Shown here in pieces: positions 1-8,871 of a stretch of DNA of 46,795 nt (positions are counted from its first letter, which is position 1; every line of letters starts with the position of its first letter). The DNA comes from an uncultured Erysipelotrichaceae bacterium (GTDB taxonomy: Bacteria > Bacillota_I > Bacilli_A > RFN20 > CAG-826), in assembly GCA_902798595.1 (NCBI GenBank), contig CADBXE010000009.1:1-46795 (forward strand), read 5' to 3'. The position numbers and the translations under genes were made by a program. The notes beneath the pieces are model-generated. The model saw nothing but the letters and a program-made list of their open reading frames with translations. It ran no database searches and was not told where the DNA came from.

Positions 1-119
1 AAAGGAATGTTTTCTTTGTAGAACTGTTCTACATAGCTTTTCTTTTCCTCAACAGAATACTTTCTGTTCTTGCCACCTTTTGGACGACCAATAACTGCTC
101 CAAATTTTCTTTTTGACAT
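1..119 (-). CDS. IS3-type transposase OrfA, N-terminal part (cut by window edge)
   Basis: The minus strand reads an open frame from ATG at 119 to the window edge, beginning MSKRKFGAVIGRPKGGKNRK and continuing KYSVEEKKSYVEQFYKEN. A very basic start followed by a short helical region is typical of OrfA, the helix-turn-helix DNA-binding subunit of IS3-family transposases. AAGGAG lies at a good distance upstream of the ATG. The matching 3' end of an IS3-type OrfB lies at the opposite window edge in the same orientation. Only 39 codons are visible, so the family call rests on start context, basic character and the partner fragment. Confidence 0.6.
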   Translation of the reverse strand, partial: MSKRKFGAVIGRPKGGKNRKYSVEEKKSYVEQFYKENIP

Positions 120-150
120 AATTACTCCTTTTCACAATCATACTAAAAGA

Positions 151-190
151 AAAAGTAGACCGCACTTTTTATACGTGTCTACTTTTATCT
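151..190 (-). repeat. Probable IS terminal inverted repeat with internal hairpin
   Basis: AAAAGTAGAC at 151-160 and GTCTACTTTT at 177-186 form a perfect 10-bp inverted repeat just upstream of orfA. Read inward on the minus strand from 186, the sequence AAAAGTAGACAC followed by an A-rich tract matches AAAAGTAGACAG plus an A-rich tract at 46712-46731. This is what the two ends of one IS type would look like. The exact outer boundary and target duplication cannot be fixed from this window. Confidence 0.5.
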
Positions 191-233
191 TATCGGAGCA
201 TCGTAAGACCGCTCTTTTTGTTTGTTTATTTGA

Positions 234-2627
234 TTAAGCAACGTATGGAGTAATTTCCATTACTAAGGCCATACCACCGTAATAAAGGGTGAAGTAGTTA
301 GGAAGTTTTGCTAATTCTTCAGGACTTGGCATATATTTTCTAACATTACCTGTCGCCACGTTAGCGGCTGTTTGTAAGAAGGAGTTCTTACCATCATACG
401 CTAATAAGTCGAAGCCTTCACCAAAGTCGAAGACTGGACCGCCACTATTGTTGATGCCTCTTAAAGTCATATGTTCTGTACAAATAGCGGTGATGTAAGC
501 TTCAATCTTATCAAAGGCATCACTATAGTCAGGAGCAAATGTCATACCTTTAGCCATGGCCGCTGCAATCAAGGCTTGTTGTGCCGCTGTTTTATCAGCA
601 TCACTGGCTGCACTATAAGCAACGTAAGCTTGATAGACACTATCATAAGCTGGTTGACGATAATTAAATGTATCTGTCTTATCACTATTAGTGATATTGA
701 CTGTACCACAGGCTGGTAAGCTTGTAATGCCTTCGGCACTACCAGATTTATTTAAGACGATGAAGTTGAAGAAAGCTTTTTGGCCAGCAGTGGCTAATGC
801 TTGATAAAGTTTACCTTCATGCTTATCGTTTGTCACAAATGATTTGGTAAAGCCTGTTGCATAGAATAAGTCAGACAACATTTTGATATCATTTGTCAAC
901 ATAGTAGCGTTGAATTGTTGGAACCAAGCTTCTGAACCAGAAACATAGTTTAAGATTGTACAATCAGTGAAGTTGGTTGTTGGAGCGTAGCCAAGAACAG
1001 TCCTACCATAATTTTCTTCATAGGTATCTGTACCAGTATGGTCTTGAATAATAACTGGACCACCACAACCTCTGAATAAGGAACTGTTAACGTCAATAAT
1101 TGAGCCCCAGTTATACATGAAGGAGTTGTAGTTATTGAAACATTTAACTTCGTTTAATTGGAATTTAGTAAATGGATTGCCAGCGACATATGGTTTTTCA
1201 CCAAAGAAGGTGATGTAGAACTTAGTGGCAATCATGTTATAGGCTTGTAATGATTTTGAACCCGCGCCTTTAACGAAGATGATACCGCCACCATAAATCT
1301 TATCTGTGTCATCAGCAGCGTTTTTAGCGTTACCAGTCATATTAATGTTACGGAATATAACATCACCACCCGCAATTGTTTTAAAGGCAGCGGAGTGACC
1401 AATAACAGCGCCTTCATCTGTAGTTTTTTGTCTGTCTCTCTTGATGAGAGGGATACCGGATAAATCTAAAGTGAAGTAGTTACCATCAATGGTAATATCG
1501 CCTTCCACTGTACGTTCATATAAATATGTGTAGTCCACTAAAGAACCAGCAGCTTTTGTATCGTTTAAAGCTTGTGCTTGAGCTTGTGTATAGAAGAAGT
1601 TAGCTGGTAAATCATCTGGTGTGATAGCGATATCTTTTTGGAAGATTAAAGCTGTTGGACGATAATCAGGATTCATGTTATTGGCGGTTTTGAATTCTGG
1701 CCACTTACATGCCCAGTCTTTATCATCTTCCATAGTAGGTGTATCTTGAACGGAATCTTGAGGACGTGTATCAAAATAGCCTAATTCTTTAGCGTTATAA
1801 ACGTTATAGCCGTCAACAACATCAACAGTTAATGTTTTGGTTAAAGAAGCCGCTCTTGAAGCATCAACACCACCTGGTGCAACGCTTATCGTAAATGTCT
1901 TGCCGACAGCAGCCTCAGTGAACTTAACATCACATTCTCTAGCATCAACAACTGAGAAATATTCGTTGCCGACTTGTTGATCACCTAATTTAGCGGTGAT
2001 TGTGAAATCATAGTTCCATCTAGAAGCACTGACTGGTTGGAATGTTGTTGCGTCAGAAACAGATAATTCTGGTTTGACGTTAAACTTATTGTCATCGCCG
2101 ACTTTATATGTTTGAGTGTGGTCATAGAAACCATCATCATTCTTTTCGTCTTTAGCTCTATTTTGTTCAAATAAAACTAGTTCGTGCTTAGCGGAAACAC
2201 CAGTTAAGATAACGTTATCAGTAACGGTGATTGTACAAACACCCGCAAGTGTACTATCCTTTTTGACTTTGGCTTCACAAGTAACTTTCGCAGTACCGAC
2301 TTTCTTCGCGGTCACTAGACCGGTTTGATCAACGGTAACGATATTTGTGTCGTTACTAGACCACAATAATTCTTTTTCTGTTGCGTTTGCAGGTTCGATT
2401 GTAGCGTCTAGTTTTAAAGTTGAACCTAACATCACACTAGCGGTGTCTTTGGAAAGTTTTACATTTTGAATGTAAATTTCACTTGGTTCACTACTATTTT
2501 GAGAAGTTGGATTAGAAGTAGAACCACTATTGCTAGATGATGTTGGATCGCCACCTGGATTGCAGCCCACTAACGCAGTTAATGAAAGCAAACCGATTAA
2601 TAAAGTGCTTAATTTAGTTTTGTTCAT
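234..2627 (-). CDS. Large lipoprotein with Big_2 Ig-like domain
   Basis: A 797-residue surface lipoprotein. The signal peptide ends in a lipobox with Cys22 (LVGC), followed by a Ser/Asn/Thr-rich linker. Residues about 55-137 form a bacterial Ig-like group 2 domain, with the typical SSNDTNIVTVDQTGLVTAKK core and a GTAKVT strand. The remaining 650 residues match no domain I recognise. Residues about 380-560 contain repeated short beta-like segments around Asn and Gly (DITIDGNYFTLDLSG, IFRNINMTGN), which hints at a right-handed beta-helix. GAAGGAGG precedes the ATG. It lies 58 bp downstream of the ABC exporter operon on the same strand and could share its transcript. Its ligand is unknown. Confidence 0.75.
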   Translation of the reverse strand: MNKTKLSTLLIGLLSLTALVGCNPGGDPTSSSNSGSTSNPTSQNSSEPSEIYIQNVKLSKDTASVMLGSTLKLDATIEPANATEKELLWSSNDTNIVTVDQTGLVTAKKVGTAKVTCEAKVKKDSTLAGVCTITVTDNVILTGVSAKHELVLFEQNRAKDEKNDDGFYDHTQTYKVGDDNKFNVKPELSVSDATTFQPVSASRWNYDFTITAKLGDQQVGNEYFSVVDARECDVKFTEAAVGKTFTISVAPGGVDASRAASLTKTLTVDVVDGYNVYNAKELGYFDTRPQDSVQDTPTMEDDKDWACKWPEFKTANNMNPDYRPTALIFQKDIAITPDDLPANFFYTQAQAQALNDTKAAGSLVDYTYLYERTVEGDITIDGNYFTLDLSGIPLIKRDRQKTTDEGAVIGHSAAFKTIAGGDVIFRNINMTGNAKNAADDTDKIYGGGIIFVKGAGSKSLQAYNMIATKFYITFFGEKPYVAGNPFTKFQLNEVKCFNNYNSFMYNWGSIIDVNSSLFRGCGGPVIIQDHTGTDTYEENYGRTVLGYAPTTNFTDCTILNYVSGSEAWFQQFNATMLTNDIKMLSDLFYATGFTKSFVTNDKHEGKLYQALATAGQKAFFNFIVLNKSGSAEGITSLPACGTVNITNSDKTDTFNYRQPAYDSVYQAYVAYSAASDADKTAAQQALIAAAMAKGMTFAPDYSDAFDKIEAYITAICTEHMTLRGINNSGGPVFDFGEGFDLLAYDGKNSFLQTAANVATGNVRKYMPSPEELAKLPNYFTLYYGGMALVMEITPYVA

Positions 2628-2685
2628 AACAAAGTACCCTCCTTCGTATAAACTCGCTTGAATATCATACTAGAAATAAATATTT

Positions 2686-3177
2686 TTACAAGGTAACAAA
2701 TATTATACCAACAATAAGCGTAATGTGAGCACCAGGAGCTGTATCGCGGACAGAAAATCTCTTTGTAACAGCGATTTGTCCTTCTCCTGGCATCTCATTT
2801 AGCGTGATAAGAGCGAAGTTTTGTTCGATTTTGTCATTTGTGTCATGTGTCTCGATACTGAATGATGTATCACTAGCCTCTTTTAAGAAGTCAACGTTTG
2901 GATATGTACAATTATCTGGTTTCGCAACCGCTTTAATACGGACACTATCACCTTGCTTATAGTTTCTGTAAACAAAGTAGTAATGATATAAGAGCTCACC
3001 AGTAATTTCGTCTTTAACATCCTTGGACATTGTGGTCTTGTTATCCGGATCCATCACTTCAATAGATTCAGGATAGATTTCCGGATTGTAGTTTCTAATT
3101 GAATGGCCCAATAAGCCAATCACAAAGAAGGAAACGATATAGACAACGACGAGTAACAATATTGTTGATTTCTTCAT
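2686..3177 (-). CDS. Small membrane-anchored protein of the ABC operon
   Basis: 163 residues. One strong transmembrane segment sits at residues 5-25. A beta-rich, mostly polar domain follows, and the protein ends in a short hydrophobic stretch (HITLIVGIIFVTL) that may be a second, incomplete membrane segment. No lipobox is present. It follows the permease gene by 12 bp with its own AGGAGG site, so it is the third gene of the YwaF-ABC / permease / small-protein operon and may be an accessory or extracytoplasmic partner of that exporter. I do not recognise the family. Confidence 0.65.
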   Translation of the reverse strand: MKKSTILLLVVVYIVSFFVIGLLGHSIRNYNPEIYPESIEVMDPDNKTTMSKDVKDEITGELLYHYYFVYRNYKQGDSVRIKAVAKPDNCTYPNVDFLKEASDTSFSIETHDTNDKIEQNFALITLNEMPGEGQIAVTKRFSVRDTAPGAHITLIVGIIFVTL

Positions 3178-3189
3178 CTTCTTTCCTCC

Positions 3190-4890
3190 TTACTTCTCAT
3201 AATAGAACGCTTGTATCTTTTTGACGAAAAGATATAAGAATCCAGCAAATAAGAATGCAGCCACTACAAATAATCTAATAAAAGCGGATAAGTAATTGCC
3301 GTGTAAGGCGTTAGATTCAACGAGCATGAAGTAAAGCACAACAGTAATTGCGAATGAGCCAATAAAGGCCATTACTGTCGCTCTAGCCTCGTTAGGATTA
3401 TTGAAGTCACTACCAGTTGTAGCGTATACCTCATTCTGTGGGTTCATAATGTCTTGAGCCGCACTATAGAAGATGTGAGCGTATTGGATCAACAATACCG
3501 ACACACTAAATAAGACAGCAATAGGTACCCCTAATCCGCTAAAATTTGCAAAAATAATTGAGCAAGCAATAATTGATGGGACAGAAAATACTAAGTTAAA
3601 CAATAGTTTACTAGTTAAAGGAATGAATGGATTAACAGGATTACTTTTTGTTAAGTAAGCTGTTCTACCTTCTTTAGAATATAAGGTTGCAATTGTGGAG
3701 TTACTCGCTAATAAAGGAAGAATGGTTAATAGTACATTAACCGCAATAGCGATGTTGTTGCCTCTCATGGATGTGGAAATCGCAGAAATAACTCTATCCA
3801 TAAAGAATAATAAAATAGGAACAATAATATATATCGCGATATAAGAACCAGAAATATCAAAGTCTCTGAAAGATAGTTTGAATTCCTTATTAGCGAACGT
3901 TACATATTTCTTATGTTTAACATTCTTTCTCATCACTAATTGAGGATTCTTATCATATTCAAAAGTCTTATAGATCATTGTGAAATAGAATGGTCTGATG
4001 AGTAAGAAAGCAACAAGGCCTAAAATAGTTAAAACGCCTAAAGCAATTAACGCTCTTAGGAACGTAAATCCTAAAAGTTGATAATGAACATCATTCCATG
4101 TTGTTCCCGTACCGGCAATTTCGCCAAAGAAGATTCTGGAGTAATAGTTCACTGGATAAGCATAATCATCAAACGTTTCAATAAATTTAGCGAAGCCATT
4201 AACCATGGAAGGCCACTGTCTATCTAAATCAATATCATCTGGAATTAAATTAATTAATTTAACAACCACAAAGATAAATGCACTAACACCAATAGCCACT
4301 AAGATTAAATCAAAAATCTGATTGCGTTTAAATAAACGGTAAATATATAAGAAAGGTATAGATAAAATCGAGGCCAACAAAACTTGTATAGCCACTAACA
4401 TAATAACTGGAATAATCATCCAAATAATTTGTAAGAAATTAACTTCAAATGACTTAAAATCAAAAGCTTCAAAAACCAAGAAACCAAAAATGCCTGGAAT
4501 TAAAAGAAGGAATGATCTCTTGAGTTCATAGAAGTAATAAACGAATAGTTTAGAGAAGAATAACTTATTCGCATTAACTGGGAAGGTAATAAGAACCTTA
4601 TTATCATCCGCCATATAAAGTGACTTTGATAAGTTATATGTTGACGAACATAGGTTTAAGAACATTGTTACCGCGAGAAACATCGTAAATAAGCGAATAA
4701 TATCGTGGTATTTATTTAAGAAGCCCACTTTAGTGAGTAGGAACAAAATACCAAAGACGATTACCGCCACTGCTACAAACTTAAGCACACTAAAGACAAT
4801 GGTCTGAATCAAAGTCTTTCTAGACTTCATCCATGACATATCAATCTTGTCTTTGAGTTGGAATAATGTCAGTCGTAATAGTTGTTTCAT
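3190..4890 (-). CDS. ABC-2-like exporter permease
   Basis: A 566-residue polytopic membrane protein with roughly 12 hydrophobic segments in two halves, separated by a soluble loop around residues 225-265 and a basic loop near residue 310 (KNVKHKKYVTFANKEFKLSF). The size and two-half layout match large ABC exporter permeases that pair with a soluble-type ATPase. It starts 3 nt after the stop of the gene encoding an ABC ATPase domain, which is the natural energy partner. Substrate is unknown. Lipid, peptide or drug export are all possible. Confidence 0.75.
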   Translation of the reverse strand: MKQLLRLTLFQLKDKIDMSWMKSRKTLIQTIVFSVLKFVAVAVIVFGILFLLTKVGFLNKYHDIIRLFTMFLAVTMFLNLCSSTYNLSKSLYMADDNKVLITFPVNANKLFFSKLFVYYFYELKRSFLLLIPGIFGFLVFEAFDFKSFEVNFLQIIWMIIPVIMLVAIQVLLASILSIPFLYIYRLFKRNQIFDLILVAIGVSAFIFVVVKLINLIPDDIDLDRQWPSMVNGFAKFIETFDDYAYPVNYYSRIFFGEIAGTGTTWNDVHYQLLGFTFLRALIALGVLTILGLVAFLLIRPFYFTMIYKTFEYDKNPQLVMRKNVKHKKYVTFANKEFKLSFRDFDISGSYIAIYIIVPILLFFMDRVISAISTSMRGNNIAIAVNVLLTILPLLASNSTIATLYSKEGRTAYLTKSNPVNPFIPLTSKLLFNLVFSVPSIIACSIIFANFSGLGVPIAVLFSVSVLLIQYAHIFYSAAQDIMNPQNEVYATTGSDFNNPNEARATVMAFIGSFAITVVLYFMLVESNALHGNYLSAFIRLFVVAAFLFAGFLYLFVKKIQAFYYEK

Positions 4891-4893
4891 CTT

Positions 4894-7125
4894 TTACTTT
4901 TCCACTTTAGTAACATTGTCTCCAATTGTGGCCAAATAAAATTCTTCTAATGATTGACCACTGCTTTCGATATCTTTAAGAGATAATTGTGCTTGGATTT
5001 CACCATGCTTAATAATGGCGATTCTATCGCAAAGTTTTTCAACGATATCGATTAAGTGAGAGGAGAAGAAAACGATATTGCCTTTAGAAGCATGCTCTCT
5101 CATGCACTCTTTCACTTGGTAAATAGATGTTGGGTCTAAACCTGTTAAAGGTTCATCTAAAATCCAAACCTTTGGATCATGGACTAAAGCAGCGATAATA
5201 GTGACTTTTTGTTTCATACCATGAGAATAGGTTTTGATTTTATTATCGATTGAATCTTTGAGTTCAAATCTTTCAATGTATCTTGATAAACGTTCATCTC
5301 TATCTTGTTTAGAGACTTCGTAAATATCCGCGATGTAGTTAAGGTATTCTCTACCTGTTAAGTTTTCATATAAAGCGTAATGGTCAGGGACAAAACCAAT
5401 TTGACTCTTAGCGCCTACACCTTGTGTTTTAACGTCATATCCACAGACGGAAATAGAACCTTCGCTAATTGGTTGGATACCCACGATTGATTTAATACAT
5501 GTGGATTTACCAGCACCGTTAGGTCCTAAGAAGCCAAACACTTCTCCACCTTTAACGGAGAGGTTGACATTTTTAGCAGAATAGTAGTTATTTAAACCGT
5601 ATTTCTTTGAGAAATTCTTTAGCTCTAAGCTAATACCAACATTTTCATCCATAGGTTTATCTAAGCTCCTTCCATTTAACGCCGACTTGAGGGCGAGTTT
5701 ATCAATACGAATACCTTTCAATCTGTAATGCAATGCTTTATGTGAATCAGCGATATCAAACATTAATTGGTAAACAAACCAAATACCAAATCCTAATAGC
5801 GCATAAACAGCGTAATAAATGAGTTGGTAAACGATATGTAATGTCATGACGCGACCATTAATTGTGAATGTCACTACTAAATTATTAAAAATGTTCTCCG
5901 CCCATTTACCTAGTTTTTCAGCGATAAATGTGGAGTTAATAAAGAAGTAGTCAGTACCTGTAATTGTACCGAATGGAGTAGCGGTTCCTTCTAAACCAGT
6001 GAAGATGGTATTTAAGAAGAGCACAAACACGAAGTAAATAAAGAACCAAACAGAAGAGAAACCAAATTGTTTTAATTTTGGTCGATCGAATTCATATAAG
6101 GCCACGCCTAATAAAGGCATCATATAAGCGCAGCAGTGATTGATCCAGAAGTACCAGACTTTAGGATTAAACACTAGCATGGACTCACGATAGTTAGGCA
6201 TTAACATCGCAAGAACCGCACCAAAGACATTAATAAAGTATGTGAAATAGAACAAACGTTTGGTTCTAAAAATAAAGCAAATTGGGATTAAAACCATCGC
6301 TAAGTTACACAAGTGTAATGGCCAATCCCAAGGTTGCAACAATGAATCATATTTGAAACCCACAAAGTAGGAAATTAATGTGCCACAAGAAATCATCACT
6401 AAAGAGTAATGAATCTTATCTTGGTGAGCGCTTCTCAAACAGAAATAAACACCTAATGGAACGATGATACAAGCGGAGTATAAGAAGATACGATGAATAG
6501 TATTAAAATCAATAACGGTTCTTCCCACAGGACCCATACCAAAGAAGAAATGTGGGATGAAGCATGGCATAGTAAATAAGTTCACTAAAACAGCAAAAGC
6601 CGCCACTTCTCCATATGAGTGTCTAGATAATTTCACTTTATAGTCTTTCGCTAAATAGAAAAGAGACAATGCTAATAAGCCACCCACTTCAATAGGAAGC
6701 ATGATTGATAATACACTGGTGTGATTATCTCCTTGCATCATCATAATCATTGGATGCAAGGAAATTGCAGAAACAAATAATATTGGTAAAGCAATAAACT
6801 TCACGTAGAACGTTGCGGTTTTAAAATGTGTCCATGGTCTAAGAAGCACCATCAGCATTGCAGTGATTTCAAACCACATGCATAAATTACCGATGGTATT
6901 TAAGAAGCCATTCATTGGGCCACCAAAGGAAGCATAAATTGGGAAGTTATCACTATTGAACTGCACATCCTTAAAAGACATAAATCTAACCGCGAAAACC
7001 GCGATTAAAGCAAAGACCATTATTCTTTCGACAATGAGTTTTTGTAACTTTGGAAATTTATAGTGGACTAATAGGATGGTTCCTAGGAATATGGCTAATG
7101 TAATTGCGAGAATTAAATAATACAT
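4894..7125 (-). CDS. YwaF-like membrane domain fused to ABC ATPase
   Basis: 743 residues. Residues 1 to about 450 form a multi-span membrane domain resembling the YwaF / TIGR02206 family, including a WDWPLHLCNLAM segment and a following WYFWINHCCAYMMP segment. Residues about 505-735 are a complete ABC ATPase: Walker A GPNGAGKST starting near residue 534, signature YSHGMKQK, Walker B VWILDEP and a switch His in SSHL. YwaF proteins are normally stand-alone proteins of about 240 residues, so this is a fusion. No Shine-Dalgarno precedes the ATG. A promoter (TTGCAT, 16 bp, TGT-TACAAT) ends 12 nt before it, so the mRNA leader is only a few bases. The next two genes supply a permease and a small exported protein. 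Confidence 0.85.
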   Translation of the reverse strand: MYYLILAITLAIFLGTILLVHYKFPKLQKLIVERIMVFALIAVFAVRFMSFKDVQFNSDNFPIYASFGGPMNGFLNTIGNLCMWFEITAMLMVLLRPWTHFKTATFYVKFIALPILFVSAISLHPMIMMMQGDNHTSVLSIMLPIEVGGLLALSLFYLAKDYKVKLSRHSYGEVAAFAVLVNLFTMPCFIPHFFFGMGPVGRTVIDFNTIHRIFLYSACIIVPLGVYFCLRSAHQDKIHYSLVMISCGTLISYFVGFKYDSLLQPWDWPLHLCNLAMVLIPICFIFRTKRLFYFTYFINVFGAVLAMLMPNYRESMLVFNPKVWYFWINHCCAYMMPLLGVALYEFDRPKLKQFGFSSVWFFIYFVFVLFLNTIFTGLEGTATPFGTITGTDYFFINSTFIAEKLGKWAENIFNNLVVTFTINGRVMTLHIVYQLIYYAVYALLGFGIWFVYQLMFDIADSHKALHYRLKGIRIDKLALKSALNGRSLDKPMDENVGISLELKNFSKKYGLNNYYSAKNVNLSVKGGEVFGFLGPNGAGKSTCIKSIVGIQPISEGSISVCGYDVKTQGVGAKSQIGFVPDHYALYENLTGREYLNYIADIYEVSKQDRDERLSRYIERFELKDSIDNKIKTYSHGMKQKVTIIAALVHDPKVWILDEPLTGLDPTSIYQVKECMREHASKGNIVFFSSHLIDIVEKLCDRIAIIKHGEIQAQLSLKDIESSGQSLEEFYLATIGDNVTKVEK

Positions 7126-7137
7126 AACGCGTATACT

Positions 7138-7165
7138 ATTGTAACAAGTTTATTTTTTTATGCAA
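7138..7165 (-). promoter_or_regulatory. Promoter of the YwaF-ABC operon
   Basis: On the minus strand, -35 TTGCAT (7160-7165), a 16-bp spacer and -10 TACAAT (7138-7143) with an extended TGn. The start codon of the fused ABC gene begins 12 nt after the -10 box. Confidence 0.6.
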
Positions 7166-7170
7166 CATAC

Positions 7171-7213
7171 ATAAAAAAATCCCTGCAATAATCAAAGAAA
7201 ATTGCAAAGGATT
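7171..7213 (-). terminator. Terminator of metG
   Basis: The stem arms are AATCC-C-TGCAAT (7178-7189) and ATTGCA-AA-GGATT (7201-7213). A run of seven T on the minus strand follows (7173-7179). It lies just past the metG stop and just before the next promoter. Confidence 0.75.
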
Positions 7214-7227
7214 AATTTTTAGTAAAA

Positions 7228-8820
7228 TTACTTATTGCCCGCCATCATGTCTTGGATGAATGGCACTTCAATGGTAGCGTCTAATCTTGGGAAGAGTTGG
7301 TCTTTCTTCTCAACTTTTAAGCCACCAACAACACCATATTTATAGATATTGTCGTAGTTAAGTAAATCACCGGTGACACCTAATTGATCAAATAGTTTAT
7401 CAGAGGCAGTCACTAAGACTGGTTTCATTAACATACCAGCGACATATAAGGAGTTAGCCAAATGCACCATGACTGATTCAAGGTTAGCTTTCTTTTCTGG
7501 ATCTTTGGCCAAAGCCCAAGGTTCAGTTTCATCAATATATTTATTCGCTCTATTCACTAATTCGTTAACTTGTGCGATAGCGTCAGTAATCTTTAAGTCA
7601 TCCATTAATCTTTCATAAGATTCAATGGTTAACTTTGTTAAATCTTCTAAATTACCATCAACATCATTGATGCGACCTTTATATTCAGGAATCACACCAT
7701 CGAAGTATTTATTGATCATGGAAACTGTTCTATTGAGTAAGTTACCAAGAGCGTTTGCTAAGTCAGTATTAATTCTTTCAACGAATTGTTCTGGTGTGAA
7801 GTTACCATCACTACCGAAGTTTACTTCTCTTGCTAAATAGTATCTAACTGCATCGACACCATAACGTTCCACGAGCGGATATGGATCAACGACATTGCCT
7901 TTAGATTTACTCATCTTAGAATCTTTCATCATAAGAAGACCATGGACAAATTCTCTATCTGGAAGTCTAATGCCTAGCGACATTAAGAACATTGGCCAAT
8001 AGATAGCGTGGAATCTTGTAATATCCGCACCTAAAATATGAATTGTTTCACTTTCAGGATCTTGCCAAAACTTTTCAAAGTTCTCTGGGTGCTCACTGTC
8101 ATAACCTAAAGCGGTGATATAGTTGGTTAAAGCATCTAACCAAACATAAATAACATGTTTTGGATTTTCTCTAATTGGAATACCCCAAGAGAATGATGTT
8201 CTAGAAACACATAAGTCATCAAGTCCTGGTTTAATGAATGTATTAATCATTTCATTCTTACGAGATTCAGGAATTAAGAACTTTGGATTTTCATCAAAGA
8301 ACTTCATTAATCGATCCACGTACTTGCTGGTTTTGAAGAAATAAGCTTCTTCTTCAGCGGTTTGTACTGGTCTACCACAGTCAGGGCAGATATGGTCTGG
8401 ACCCGCTTGTGTATCTGTCCAGAACGCTTCACATTCTTTACAGTACCAACCTTTATATTTACCTAAATAGATATCATCATTAGCAAGCATCTTGGAGAAG
8501 ATGTCTTGCACCACTTTAGTGTGTCTTTCTTGTGTGGTTCTAATAAAGTCATCATTAGAGATTTTTAACAAATCCCATAACTTATAGAAGCCTTCCACAA
8601 TACCGTCCACGAATTCTTGTGGTGTTTTACCTGCGGCAGCAGCATTCTTTTCAATCTTCATGCCGTGTTCATCAGCACCTGTAAGGAAATAGCATTCAAA
8701 TCCTCTTAAGCGTTTATAACGGGCAAAAACATCGGTTAAGGTTGTGCAATATGCATGACCGATGTGAAGCTTAGCGCTTGGGTAATAAATTGGAGTTGTG
8801 ATATAAAATCTTTTTTTCAT
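7228..8820 (-). CDS. metG: Methionyl-tRNA synthetase
   Basis: Charges tRNA-Met with methionine using ATP, in the cytoplasm. The class I signatures are clear: HIGH at residues 19-22 and KMSKS at 302-306. A zinc knuckle is formed by Cys127, Cys130, Cys145 and Cys148 (CKEC and CPDC), as in the four-Cys metG form. An alpha-helical anticodon-binding domain follows. At 530 residues it lacks the C-terminal EMAP-II-like tRNA-binding / dimerisation domain found in many approximately 650-residue MetRS proteins, so it is probably monomeric or relies on a separate protein. AGGAGG lies upstream of the ATG. No T-box leader precedes it; only about 50 bp separate it from the gene upstream. Confidence 0.97.
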   Translation of the reverse strand: MKKRFYITTPIYYPSAKLHIGHAYCTTLTDVFARYKRLRGFECYFLTGADEHGMKIEKNAAAAGKTPQEFVDGIVEGFYKLWDLLKISNDDFIRTTQERHTKVVQDIFSKMLANDDIYLGKYKGWYCKECEAFWTDTQAGPDHICPDCGRPVQTAEEEAYFFKTSKYVDRLMKFFDENPKFLIPESRKNEMINTFIKPGLDDLCVSRTSFSWGIPIRENPKHVIYVWLDALTNYITALGYDSEHPENFEKFWQDPESETIHILGADITRFHAIYWPMFLMSLGIRLPDREFVHGLLMMKDSKMSKSKGNVVDPYPLVERYGVDAVRYYLAREVNFGSDGNFTPEQFVERINTDLANALGNLLNRTVSMINKYFDGVIPEYKGRINDVDGNLEDLTKLTIESYERLMDDLKITDAIAQVNELVNRANKYIDETEPWALAKDPEKKANLESVMVHLANSLYVAGMLMKPVLVTASDKLFDQLGVTGDLLNYDNIYKYGVVGGLKVEKKDQLFPRLDATIEVPFIQDMMAGNK

Positions 8821-8871
8821 GGCAAATGAGCCTCCTGGTTATTAATATAACACTTTAGTGTTTTTTTTCTA

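Noticed and set aside
8821..8871. T-box or other leader upstream of metG
   Set aside because: Only about 50 bp separate metG from the preceding gene; there is no room for the structure and no T-box sequence.
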